64,000 nt of DNA from Actinoplanes sp. SE50/110. GTDB lineage: Bacteria; Actinomycetota; Actinomycetes; Mycobacteriales; Micromonosporaceae. The stretch covers positions 7,310,001 to 7,374,000 of the forward strand of contig NZ_LT827010.1 in NCBI RefSeq assembly GCF_900119315.1, read 5' to 3'. Of the stretch, positions 53,071 to 61,264 are shown in pieces (positions within the stretch are counted from its first letter, which is position 1; each line of letters begins with the position of its first letter). The position numbers and the translations under genes are program-made. The notes under the pieces were generated by a model. That model made no database searches. It was not told the origin of the DNA and saw nothing but the letters and a program-made list of their open reading frames with translations.

Positions 53071-55077
53071 GCTGGTGCTGCCGGTGATCGAGCCGGTGGT
53101 CGGAACGACGACGCGGTACTGCTGGCCGGTGGTGAGGCCGCTGACCGTGGCCTTGGTGGTGGTGGCGTTGCTGGCGAACTGGAGGACCTTCTTCCAGCTG
53201 CCGCCGATCAGCTGCTGCACCTCGACGTTCAGGCCGGCCGGCGAGGCGAGACTGACGCTCATGGTCCGGGTGCCGGTGCGGACCGCGTACGCCGAGCTGT
53301 GCACGGTGTAGGCGGCGGCGCCGGTGGCGGCCTCGTTCGCGGTCGTCGCCGCGATCCGCAGTTCGAGCTGGTAGCCGGCGGTCGCGACCCGGTTGGCGGT
53401 GACCGTGCCGGTGGCCGAGGTGACCACGTCGACACACTGGAACGCCTTGCCGCTTTCGGCGACGCAGAGCTGGGCGTTCTTCTTCACCCACGGCTGCCCC
53501 GCCGCGGTCACCGTGAACGTGGTGACGTTGGTGGTGCCGTAGTTGACGTCGGCCCGGGCCGGGTTCGCCACGATCACCGGCTTGGCCTTGGCCACGGTGG
53601 GCGACGGCGCGGCCGTCGGCGCCTTGGAGGTGGGCGCGGTCGTCGGGGAAGCCGTGGGCGCCTTGGAGGTCGGCGCGGTGGTCGGAGCAGCCGTCGGCGC
53701 CTTGGAGACAGGAGCCGAGGTGGGCACAGAAGTCGGAGCCGAGGTCGGAGCCGACGTGGGCGCGGACGTCGGAGCCGAGGTCGGAGCCGAGGTGGGCGCA
53801 GAAGTCGGAGCCGAGGTGGGCGCCGAGGTCGGAGCGGACGTGGGCGCGGACGTCGGAGCGGACGACGGGGCCGCCGTCACCGCCGCCAGCGCCGCCACGG
53901 CGTCCACCCGGCCGTACCCGTAATCGTCGTCCCGGCCCGGCGTCCCGAGGTCGACGGCGGACGTCTCCAGCGCCTGCTCGAGCTGGTCCGGCGTCAACCC
54001 GCCGTTCACCGACTTGAGCAGCGCCACCAGCCCCGCCACGTGCGGCGACGCCATCGACGTCCCGCTCATCGTCGCGTAGCTGCGGCCCAGCGCCGACGGG
54101 TAGGTGCTCAGAATCGCCGACCCGGGCGCCGCCACGTCCACATAGCCGCCGGCGTTGGAGTAGCTCGCCACGTTGTCCGCCGAGTCGGTGGCGGCGACCG
54201 CGATCACCCCGGCGTCCGCACCCGGGTAGCTGACCGGGCTGCCGTTGGCCCGCTCGTTGCCGGCCGCGGCCACCACCGTGACGCCCTTGCTGCGGGCGTA
54301 CGCGATCGCATTGCTGACCGCGCCCACCTGCGACGTCGACCCGAGCGACATGTTGATCACCTGGGCGCCGTTGTCCGCGGCCCAGATGATGCCCTCGGCG
54401 GTGTCCGACATGTAGCCGCTGCCGTCCGCACCGAGCACCTTCACCGGCAGGATCCTGGTGTCCGGCGCGACCGAGGAGACGCCGACGGTGTTCCCGGTGA
54501 CCGCGCCGATGGTGCCGGCCACGTGGGTGCCGTGCCCGTTCTGGTCGGTGTTGCCGCCCGGCTTGTCGGCGACCGCGTCCCATCCGGTCAGCACCTTGCC
54601 GGTCAGGTCGACGTTGCTCGCGTCCACCCCGGTGTCGATCACCGCGACGGTCACCCCGGCGCCGGTCGACGTGGGCCAGGCGTCGGTGGCGCGCATCCTG
54701 GCCAGGTCCCACTGCTGCGGGCGGTAGAGGTCGCCGCCGGTGACCGCGTCCAGCGCGACGGCCTTGGCGTCGATCTCGACGCCGACCGCGTTCTCCGCCT
54801 TCTGCGCCTGTTCGACGAGCTTCGCGGCGCCGTCGCGGGTGGTCGCCTCCCGGACCGTGACGACCGGCTTGCCGTTGCGGTCGATGGTGGTGCCGACCAC
54901 CCGGGCCGGCTGCTCCGCGGTGACGGTGGCGGGCAGCAGCTGGTCGGCGGTCTGGTGCAGGCCGTACGTGACCGGCGTCCATCCGACGGTTCCGGTCGGC
55001 AGCGCGAACGCGGCGACTCCAGCGACCGCGGCGGCGGCGACAGCTCCGACGGCGTACCGGCGCAGAACAACCTTCAT
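53053..55077 (-). CDS. Subtilisin-like serine protease (S8) with SAPT linker
   Basis: Protein of 674 aa. Signal peptide 1-28, then an inhibitor-like propeptide to about 120. The S8 catalytic domain has Asp148 (AVIDTGVD), His182 (GHGTHVAG) and Ser341 (GTSMASPHVAG); the oxyanion Asn lies in AAAGNERANG. Residues about 403-500 are a linker of SAPT tetrapeptides that passes into SKAPTAAPTT units. The C-terminal 170 residues form a beta-rich domain with one Cys pair (AQLCVAESGKAFQC). It is exported and active outside the cell. It is the last gene behind two TIG-type genes on the same strand (90-bp gap), so it could process those proteins. Confidence 0.93.
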   Translation of the reverse strand: MKVVLRRYAVGAVAAAAVAGVAAFALPTGTVGWTPVTYGLHQTADQLLPATVTAEQPARVVGTTIDRNGKPVVTVREATTRDGAAKLVEQAQKAENAVGVEIDAKAVALDAVTGGDLYRPQQWDLARMRATDAWPTSTGAGVTVAVIDTGVDASNVDLTGKVLTGWDAVADKPGGNTDQNGHGTHVAGTIGAVTGNTVGVSSVAPDTRILPVKVLGADGSGYMSDTAEGIIWAADNGAQVINMSLGSTSQVGAVSNAIAYARSKGVTVVAAAGNERANGSPVSYPGADAGVIAVAATDSADNVASYSNAGGYVDVAAPGSAILSTYPSALGRSYATMSGTSMASPHVAGLVALLKSVNGGLTPDQLEQALETSAVDLGTPGRDDDYGYGRVDAVAALAAVTAAPSSAPTSAPTSAPTSAPTSAPTSAPTSAPTSAPTSAPTSAPTSAPTSVPTSAPVSKAPTAAPTTAPTSKAPTASPTTAPTSKAPTAAPSPTVAKAKPVIVANPARADVNYGTTNVTTFTVTAAGQPWVKKNAQLCVAESGKAFQCVDVVTSATGTVTANRVATAGYQLELRIAATTANEAATGAAAYTVHSSAYAVRTGTRTMSVSLASPAGLNVEVQQLIGGSWKKVLQFASNATTTKATVSGLTTGQQYRVVVPTTGSITGSTSSIVVA
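53590..53870. repeat. 12-bp repeat array encoding the SAPT linker
   Basis: More than a dozen units of the type GTGGGCGCGGAC or GTCGGAGCCGAG in tandem, encoding Ser-Ala-Pro-Thr. Toward the gene's 3' end they give way to longer units encoding SKAPTAAPTTAPT. Copy number is likely to vary between strains. Confidence 0.85.
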
Positions 55078-55166
55078 GGACCACAACCTCCAGCTCGAAG
55101 ACCTGCACTACGTTCTTCGAGCCGGGTTGTGGTTCGGGGAGACGGCCGGTTGCCGCCCGGGTGCAG

Positions 55167-56360
55167 CTAGTAGGGCGCGACCACGAAGTCCGATCCGCTG
55201 CTGATGATCGACGGGTTGGCGCCGGTCGAGCCCTGCGTCCCGTCCGCGACCCAGGTCATGATGTACGCCCCGTCGGGCACCGGTGCGCCGGTCAGGTTGC
55301 TGTTCTGCGGGTCCAGGGCGTTGATCGACAGGTCGAGGGTGCAGACCAGTTCGTTGTCGCTGACCACGGTCACCCCGGTGCATTCGGCGACGCCCCGGTT
55401 GCTGGACGAGTCGTACGCCCCGTTGACCAGGAAGATGTGCGCGTTGCCACTGCCCGGCGTGCCGATCGAGGGTTCGAAGGTGGGCACCGAGAAGCCGGCG
55501 CCGGTGATGTCCACGGTCACCACCGAGCCCCGGCTCGCGGTGTGCGGTGACACGGTGATCCCGTTGCTGTAGGTGAAGTCGATCGCGTCGCCGGTGCTGC
55601 CGTCACCGTTCGGGTCCGCGCTGGTCACCGTGCCTCCGGGCGCGTTGATGGTGACCACCATGCCGGGGCCCGCGGCGTGCGCGCCGGTGACCGCGGTGAG
55701 GCTGGTTCCGGTCGTCGCCGCCCGGATGTTGCTCAGCGGTACCCCGCCGATCGATCCGGTGATCGGGGCGACGCCGGTGAACCCGGTCCCGTTCACCGTG
55801 ATCGTCTGGCCGCCGGCGGACGGGCTGGTGGCGGGCAGGATGGTGGCGATGGTCGGCTTGAGCGACAGCGTGTACTGCGCGGTGGCCAGCAGCGTGCTGG
55901 TCAGGGCCGAGTCGGTGTCGTAGACACAGATGTTCCACCGGGCCGCGGTCTGCCCGTTGACCAGCACGACCCCGCTGGTGTTGAGGTTGTTGCCGGCGGG
56001 GTACGACCCGGTCGGTATCTGGAAGGCGATCTTCGACCCGGAGATCCGGGTGACCTTCGCCGGGTCGACCGTCTGCACTCCCGCGGTGGTCGCGGTGCCG
56101 TTGGTCGAGGTGATCTGGGTGATGGCGCTCGCGTGGATGCTGCAGGTCGAGTACTGGAACTGGACCACCGGTTTGACCCCGGCCGCGAACGTCACGCCGG
56201 TCACCGTCGACGGGACCGTGCCGATCAGCGTCTTGATGATCCCGCCCGGCCCGTAGTTGCTGCTCAGTGTCAGGCCCACCGCGGCGGCCGAGGCCGGGGT
56301 GGCGGCGCCCAGCACCAACCCGGTGGTGATCACGGCGGCCAGGCCCAGTGCGCGTCTCAT
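55167..56360 (-). CDS. Secreted IPT/TIG-type protein 1
   Basis: Protein of 397 aa. Signal peptide 1-26 (MRRALGLAAVITTGLVLGAATPASA). Repeated Ig-like beta sandwiches: FQYSTCSIHA...RWNICVYD (first Cys pair), then an IPT/TIG domain PTIATILPATSPSAGGQTITVNGTGF, and a third module GVAECTGVTVVSDNELVCTLDL (second Cys pair). It ends in the family tail SGSDFVVAPY. No LPXTG or other sortase motif and no anchor helix, so it is either released or bound non-covalently. ATG 56360 with GGGGAGA. Second gene of the operon that begins at 57643. Confidence 0.82.
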   Translation of the reverse strand: MRRALGLAAVITTGLVLGAATPASAAAVGLTLSSNYGPGGIIKTLIGTVPSTVTGVTFAAGVKPVVQFQYSTCSIHASAITQITSTNGTATTAGVQTVDPAKVTRISGSKIAFQIPTGSYPAGNNLNTSGVVLVNGQTAARWNICVYDTDSALTSTLLATAQYTLSLKPTIATILPATSPSAGGQTITVNGTGFTGVAPITGSIGGVPLSNIRAATTGTSLTAVTGAHAAGPGMVVTINAPGGTVTSADPNGDGSTGDAIDFTYSNGITVSPHTASRGSVVTVDITGAGFSVPTFEPSIGTPGSGNAHIFLVNGAYDSSSNRGVAECTGVTVVSDNELVCTLDLSINALDPQNSNLTGAPVPDGAYIMTWVADGTQGSTGANPSIISSGSDFVVAPY

Positions 56361-56374
56361 CGGGAGTCTCCCCG

Positions 56375-57643
56375 TCAGTAGGGTGCGACGGTGAACGTCG
56401 CGCCGCTGCTCACCACGGTCGGCGCGGCCGCGTCCCCGGCGTCGGTGGCGCCGTTGGCGACCACCGTCACCGTGTAGCTGCCCTCGTCCACCGTCTTGCC
56501 GCTCACCGCCGAACTGTCGGTCGGGCTCAGCCTGTCGGCGCCCAGGTCGAGCGTGCAGACCAGGTCGGTGTTGGACGCCACCAGCACCTTCTTGCACTCC
56601 TGGACGCCGCGGTTGCTGGCCGCCACGTACGCGTCCTTGACCAGGAACACATGTGCCGTCACCGAGGTCGGCGTCGCGTCCGCGCTCTTGTCGAAGGTCA
56701 TCTGTTGGAACCCGACCCCCTTGATCAGCAGGTCGACCTTCGTGCCGGCCGGCGCGGTGTTCGGCGAGATCTGGATCCCGTTGCTGTAGGTGAAGGTGAT
56801 CGGCGCGTCCGGCGTCTTGTCGTCGGCGTCCTGCGGCAGCCCGTTGTTGTCCGGGTCGCTGCTGAGCACCTGCCCGCCCGGGGTGTTCACGATCAGGGTC
56901 AGCCCGGTGGCGGCCGCCCGCTGCCCGGTGGTCGCGGTGAAACTGTTGCCGTTCGCCGCCACCTTGATGTTGGTCAGCGGCACCCCGCCGATGCTGGCCG
57001 TGGTCGCGTTGCTGGTCGCGGAGAACCCGGCCCCGGTCACCGTGATCGACTGCCCGCCGAGCGCCGCCCCGCTGGGCGGGATGATCGCGGTGATCTTCGG
57101 CCGTACCCCGATGGTGTAGGCCGCCTGGGCGAGCAGCGTGCTGGTCGAGAGGGAGTCACTGTCGTACACGCAGATGTTCCACTTGGCGCTGGTCTGCGTT
57201 CCGGTCAGCACCAGCCCGCCCGTGTTGATCGTGCTGTCCTTGTCGTCGACCTTCGCCGGGTACGACGCGGAGGGCACCTCGAAGGCGATCCGGGTGGTGC
57301 CGTTGCGCTTGACGTTGTCGGGGTTCACGGTGAGCACCCCACCGGTGGCCGCGGTGCCGGTCCCGGTGATCGCGGCCACCGCCCGGGCGTTCGCGGTGCA
57401 GGTGTTGTACTGGAACTGCACGGTGGGCATACTCCCGGCCACGAACGGATTCGGGTTCGCGGCGGTCGGGGTGACCGTGCCGATGATCGTGTTCCCGCCG
57501 CCGCTGGGCCCGGTGGCACTGCTGAGCGTCATCGGGAGTGCGGTGCTCCCGGCATACGCCGGGGCGGGTCCGCCGGCCACCGCGAGCCCGGTCGTCACCG
57601 TCCCGGCGAGCAGGGCGCGGCGGAATTGTCGCGAGGAGATCAT
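56375..57643 (-). CDS. Secreted IPT/TIG-type protein 2
   Basis: Protein of 422 aa, a paralogue of the next gene. Signal peptide 1-32 (MISSRQFRRALLAG...APAYA). Same order of modules: VQFQYNTCTANA...KWNICVYD, TIG domain PKITAIIPPSGAALGGQSITVTGAGF, RGVQECKKVLVASNTDLVCTLDL, tail SGATFTVAPY. First gene of a leftward operon (14 bp to TIG protein 1, then the subtilase). Divergent from the REW-LG paralogue at 57919; the space between contains a perfect palindrome AACAATTGTT. Confidence 0.82.
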   Translation of the reverse strand: MISSRQFRRALLAGTVTTGLAVAGGPAPAYAGSTALPMTLSSATGPSGGGNTIIGTVTPTAANPNPFVAGSMPTVQFQYNTCTANARAVAAITGTGTAATGGVLTVNPDNVKRNGTTRIAFEVPSASYPAKVDDKDSTINTGGLVLTGTQTSAKWNICVYDSDSLSTSTLLAQAAYTIGVRPKITAIIPPSGAALGGQSITVTGAGFSATSNATTASIGGVPLTNIKVAANGNSFTATTGQRAAATGLTLIVNTPGGQVLSSDPDNNGLPQDADDKTPDAPITFTYSNGIQISPNTAPAGTKVDLLIKGVGFQQMTFDKSADATPTSVTAHVFLVKDAYVAASNRGVQECKKVLVASNTDLVCTLDLGADRLSPTDSSAVSGKTVDEGSYTVTVVANGATDAGDAAAPTVVSSGATFTVAPY

Positions 57644-57670
57644 CGAGGCTCCTTCTGGAGCATTTATCAC

Positions 57671-57680
57671 AACAATTGTT
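57671..57680. promoter_or_regulatory. Palindrome in the divergent promoter region
   Basis: AACAATTGTT, extended imperfectly to ACAACAATTGTTTTGT, 28 bp upstream of TIG gene 2. It is strikingly AT-rich for this genome and may be an operator. Confidence 0.45.
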
Positions 57681-57824
57681 TTGTACGTCGACAGCACGGC
57701 CCCGAAATGGCCGATCGCTCGCTGGCAGCGTATCCAGCGGCCCCCGCCGGATCGGCGGCAACCGCGAAACAGCCATACGGCAGTTCCCACCCGGCCTTCC
57801 TGAGAGGTTGCTGGATTCGGCACC

Positions 57825-57849
57825 GTATGTCCGGATATTTGGAACCATG
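57825..57849 (+). promoter_or_regulatory. Conserved upstream motif, copy 2
   Basis: GTATGTCCGGATATTTGGAA, continuing CCATG, 70 bp before the ATG at 57919. It is the counterpart of the motif at 51895. Confidence 0.5.
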
Positions 57850-57918
57850 GGGTTTCGGATACCGCCCGGCGATCAGCGCCGGGCCGGGTGCCAAGTCGAG
57901 ACCCTCGAAGGACGTGAC

Positions 57919-58608
57919 ATGGCCAACGAAGAACAGAATCAACCCACCCAGGACCTCACTCCGCGCCCCGGAAAGCGCCGGAAGCAGGCCATGGTTGCGG
58001 TCGCCGGAGCGGCGGTGGCGATCTCCGGAGCTGCCTTCTTCGCCGCCACGCAACAGGACGACAGCCCGACCGCCCGATCCGCGACGGTCGCGGCCCCCGA
58101 CGCCGGCGCCTCCGCCGACCAGGTCGGCCGGATCGCCGCGGCCGGCGACGAACTCACGAAGTCGAAGGCGGGCACCGACCCGTCCCTGCCGCCGTCCGCG
58201 AAGGACCGCGTCGACGCCGCCCGCCGCGCCGCCGCCAAGGACGGCGTGAAGATCACCCACCCGCTGCCCGCCAAGCCCGACCCGGAGGCGGACGGCGCGA
58301 AGGAGGTCACCGTCGGCTCCGCCAAGAAGGGCCAGACGATGCGGATCATCACCGCCCACGGCGACCTGACCGGCACGCACGAACTCGCCTGGGTCGCCGG
58401 CGGCATCACCAGGCACGGCGACATCCAGTGCTCGCAGCAGTTCAAGTTCTACAACGAGGCAGCCCCGAAGACCCGGGACAACCTGTTGGTCTGCTGGCGC
58501 ACCAGCGCGCACCGCAGCGTCATCACGGTCGATGCGAAGATCGGCGGCCACCCACCGGTGGCCCAGAGCCTCGCCGTCATCAACCGCGAGTGGCACAAAC
58601 TCGGCTGA
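57919..58608 (+). CDS. Membrane-anchored protein, REW-LG paralogue 2
   Basis: Protein of 229 aa. Basic cytoplasmic N-terminus (RPGKRRKQAM), one transmembrane helix (VAVAGAAVAISGAAFFAA), a charged Ala-rich stalk, and the C-terminal domain with DIQCSQQFKFYN, LLVCWRTSAHRSVITV and NREWHKLG. It shares the two Cys and the terminal motif with the protein at 52002. ATG 57919 with GAAGGA upstream. An in-frame ATG at 57847 lies inside the conserved upstream motif, but the paralogue has no equivalent, so it is not used as start. The gene is embedded between TIG-type genes. Confidence 0.75.
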   Translation: MANEEQNQPTQDLTPRPGKRRKQAMVAVAGAAVAISGAAFFAATQQDDSPTARSATVAAPDAGASADQVGRIAAAGDELTKSKAGTDPSLPPSAKDRVDAARRAAAKDGVKITHPLPAKPDPEADGAKEVTVGSAKKGQTMRIITAHGDLTGTHELAWVAGGITRHGDIQCSQQFKFYNEAAPKTRDNLLVCWRTSAHRSVITVDAKIGGHPPVAQSLAVINREWHKLG

Positions 58609-58617
58609 CCCTTCCCC

Positions 58618-58663
58618 ACCGGACAGCGCCGGCCGCGGACTTCCGCGGCCGGCGCTGTCCGGT
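58618..58663 (+). terminator. 21-bp perfect hairpin after REW-LG paralogue 2
   Basis: A stem of 21 bp starting ACCGGACAGCGCCGG with loop ACTT begins 10 bp after the stop codon; the longest perfect stem in the window. Confidence 0.85.
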
Positions 58664-58675
58664 CAGGGCAAAGGC

Positions 58676-58705
58676 GGTGGCCCGGAGCGGACGCTCCGGG
58701 CCACC
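58676..58705 (-). terminator. Terminator of TIG gene 3
   Basis: GGTGGCCCGGAGC, loop GGAC, GCTCCGGGCCACC: a 13-bp stem 25 bp downstream of the leftward stop. The stem core CCCGGAGC is the same as in the terminator of TIG gene 4. Confidence 0.82.
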
Positions 58706-58730
58706 CTTGATGCGTGTTCCTGCCTCGCCG

Positions 58731-61013
58731 TCAGTAGGCCGAGACGGTGAAGGTGGAGCTGCTGGAAACCTGGCTCTGCACGTACGTGGCGTCGGTCTGC
58801 ACCGCGTTGAGCGCGGCGTTGCTCACGTACTGCAGGTTGTACGCACCCTCGGGAACCGGGACGTACTGGCTGTAGATGATGGAGGCGACGCTGGCACCGG
58901 CGGTGGCCGCGTTGGCCGAAAGGGTGGCGCCCGTGTCGCTGCCCACGGCCTGGATCGTCGTTCCCGCCGTGATGTTCGCGTTGACCGGGTAGGCGCCGAC
59001 GTCGGTCGAGGCGACGAAGGTGCTCGCCGGCCCGGTGATGGCGGCGACGGTGTTGGTGCCGGTGGTGGTGATCGTGGCGGCCCGGTAGGTCGGCGACGCG
59101 ATCGTGATCGTCGCGTTGTTGGCCAATGTGGCGGACGCCGGGTTGTTCATGATCGCCGTCGTGCCACTGACGACGTTGGTGATCACTGTGCCGGTAGCGA
59201 GAGCGACACCGGCGGGGTCGACGACGGCCTTACCCACATCGGAGGCGTCGAACGTGCCACCGGTAGCCGTGAGGACGCGGCTACCTGCCGTGACGCTCGC
59301 CGTCACACCGTACTTGGGTGCCGCGGACAGGAGCGCCGTGCCGGTGAGGTCCAGACGCTTCGTCAGGTCCAGCCGGCAGACCAGTTCGGTGTCGCTGAGC
59401 ACGAGCACGTTCCTGCAGTCGGCGACCGGGGCGTTCGCCCGGGCACCGCCGACCGAGGCGTTGCTGTAGTTGCCCCGGGACAGGAAGATGTGCGCCCCGG
59501 CGGTCAGGCTGCTGCTCCACGGCGCGCCCTGGAAGCCGACACCGTTGACGACCACGTCGAGGCTCCGAGTGTTCGGCGCCGTCTTCGGGTTCACCACCAG
59601 TGCGCTGGTGTACGAGAAGGCGCCGGTCAGCGTGGCCGAGCCGGCGGGCGTGGTGACCACCAGCGCGTTGCTGTTGGCCGGCGCGTGCATCGGCGTCTTG
59701 GCGGTGAACGCGGTGCTGCTCAGCGACGTGATGTCGGTCAGCGGCACGCCACCGAGCGTCGCCGAGATCTGCGTCGGGTCGGTCGGGAACGCGGTGCCGA
59801 CCACGGTGACCACGCTGCCACCAAGCGCCGGGCCGGCATTCGGCGAGATCCGGCTCAGCGTCTGAACGGTGGTCGTCTTGTAGGGATTGGACGCGATCAG
59901 ATTGCCCTGGGCGGTGGCGGCGTCATAGATGCAGAGCTGCCACGGAACGCTGGTCGCCCCGGCCGGCTGGTTGCCCAGGGCCGTGGTGTAGGCACCCGAG
60001 GTGTAGAACGCCGGTGCCGTCACCGCCAGCCGGTTGTTCGTCACCTTACGAATGTTGGCGGTCAGGAGCGGTTCGTTCGTACCCCCCGTCTGACCCACGG
60101 TATAGGTCGACGCACAGGTGTCGCCCTGGGTGAACTCGACACCCGGAGTGTCGATGCCGGCCAGGAACGGGTTCGGCGAGGTGATGTCGATGTTGTTCCC
60201 ACCGCCGTACGGGCCGATGGCCTGGCTCAGCGAGAGCTGGCCGACGTTGTACGGCACCACCGCGATCAGCGCCGAGGCGGACGCGTTGCCGTTGTACAGG
60301 CAGGCGAAGTACGGCGTCGGCGTCGCGGTGGTGGAGGTGACGCCGGACGGCACGGTGAGGCTGGCGACGGAGTCCGAGGTGCGGGTGACCGTGGTAGCCA
60401 CGTTCGCCGTCGGGGTCCCGTAGGTCGTCGGGCAGTCGTTGGCCTGGGTGGCGAACTGGGCGCCCACGGTGGTGACACCCGTGAAGATCGGCCCGCCGGT
60501 GCCCCCCGTGATGGTCAGCGTGGCGCCGCCACCGGTGGTGCCCGACGTCGGGGAAACGGTCGGGGCGGTGCCGACGTAGACCGGGTAACCGTTCGTGGCG
60601 CCCTTGCGGGCGCTGGAGCCGGCGGTGTTGCTGGCGTACACACAGGCCATGTACTTCTTGACCTGTCCGTTGCTGCCCGCGGTCGCCGTGGTCGGCAGCA
60701 CGAACACCACCTGGCTCGTGGTACTGGAGGTGGTCGACGCCGCGGCCAGGATGGACGCGGTCGGCGTGGTGTAGGTCGCGGGGCAGGCGGTGCCGGTGGT
60801 CGTGAGCAGCTCCACCCGGTCGGTGTTGGAGCCGATGAACGGGGCCGAGTCGTCGTTGACGGTGACGGTGCCGCTGACCGGCGCGACCGGCGGTGTTACC
60901 GAGGAGGCGGCGAACGCCGCCTGGGGGTAGACGAGCAGAGCGGCACCGACCACCCCGGTCGTCAGACCAACACGCGCCCACCGGGGACGCGCGGCATTTC
61001 TGGACTTACGCAT
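58731..61013 (-). CDS. Large secreted IPT/TIG-type protein 3
   Basis: Protein of 760 aa. The first 41 residues (signal peptide MRKSRNAARPRWARVGL...AAFAA plus SSVTPPVAPV) are identical to those of TIG protein 4. At least four Ig-like modules follow. Each has a Cys pair of the form ACPATY...MACVYA, DCPTTY...FACLYN or TCASTY...QLCIYD, with a TIG domain RISPNAGPALGGSVVTVVGTAF. The DCRNVLVLSDTELVCRLDL module is interrupted by a DVGKAV...GTVIT insertion of the kind found in phage tail-spike proteins. The tail is SSSTFTVSAY. ATG 61013 with GGAGGA. Function unknown; a structural or adhesive surface protein is likely. Confidence 0.85.
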   Translation of the reverse strand: MRKSRNAARPRWARVGLTTGVVGAALLVYPQAAFAASSVTPPVAPVSGTVTVNDDSAPFIGSNTDRVELLTTTGTACPATYTTPTASILAAASTTSSTTSQVVFVLPTTATAGSNGQVKKYMACVYASNTAGSSARKGATNGYPVYVGTAPTVSPTSGTTGGGATLTITGGTGGPIFTGVTTVGAQFATQANDCPTTYGTPTANVATTVTRTSDSVASLTVPSGVTSTTATPTPYFACLYNGNASASALIAVVPYNVGQLSLSQAIGPYGGGNNIDITSPNPFLAGIDTPGVEFTQGDTCASTYTVGQTGGTNEPLLTANIRKVTNNRLAVTAPAFYTSGAYTTALGNQPAGATSVPWQLCIYDAATAQGNLIASNPYKTTTVQTLSRISPNAGPALGGSVVTVVGTAFPTDPTQISATLGGVPLTDITSLSSTAFTAKTPMHAPANSNALVVTTPAGSATLTGAFSYTSALVVNPKTAPNTRSLDVVVNGVGFQGAPWSSSLTAGAHIFLSRGNYSNASVGGARANAPVADCRNVLVLSDTELVCRLDLTKRLDLTGTALLSAAPKYGVTASVTAGSRVLTATGGTFDASDVGKAVVDPAGVALATGTVITNVVSGTTAIMNNPASATLANNATITIASPTYRAATITTTGTNTVAAITGPASTFVASTDVGAYPVNANITAGTTIQAVGSDTGATLSANAATAGASVASIIYSQYVPVPEGAYNLQYVSNAALNAVQTDATYVQSQVSSSSTFTVSAY

Positions 61014-61117
61014 GCGAGGTCCTCCTACGGGTCCCAACGGACCACGTCGCTGGATTGCTGGGCCCAGGCGTCCGGATGAACCGTCGCGGGCCGTCTCGCC
61101 GGAAGCGTAACTATTCG
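60892..61117. repeat. 226-bp identical block, copy A
   Basis: Identical base for base to 63423-63648 (offset 2531 bp). It covers the first 122 bp of the TIG 3 coding region (signal peptide) and 104 bp upstream. The adjacent coding sequence has diverged strongly. Confidence 0.92.
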
Positions 61118-61149
61118 CGGCGTTTCGATTCTCCAAAGCAGGAAACATA

Positions 61150-61163
61150 CTCATATGTCAGAC
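61150..61163 (-). promoter_or_regulatory. Conserved element upstream of TIG gene 3
   Basis: CTCATATGTCAGAC, matching 63681-63694 in 13 of 14 bases at the same 2531-bp offset, while the 33 bp between this and the identical block differ. A likely promoter or operator element. Confidence 0.5.
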
Positions 61164-61213
61164 AACTTACGAAGACATTGGATTATCTAACATCCTAAAT
61201 CTTTTATGCGAAA

Positions 61214-61248
61214 GCGGTGACCCGGAGCTGTACGCTCCGGGCCACCGC
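61214..61248 (-). terminator. Terminator of TIG gene 4
   Basis: GCGGTGACCCGGAGC, loop TGTAC, GCTCCGGGCCACCGC: a 15-bp stem with one mismatch, 16 bp downstream of the stop. Confidence 0.85.
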
Positions 61249-61264
61249 TCAGTGGCGTCTTCCG

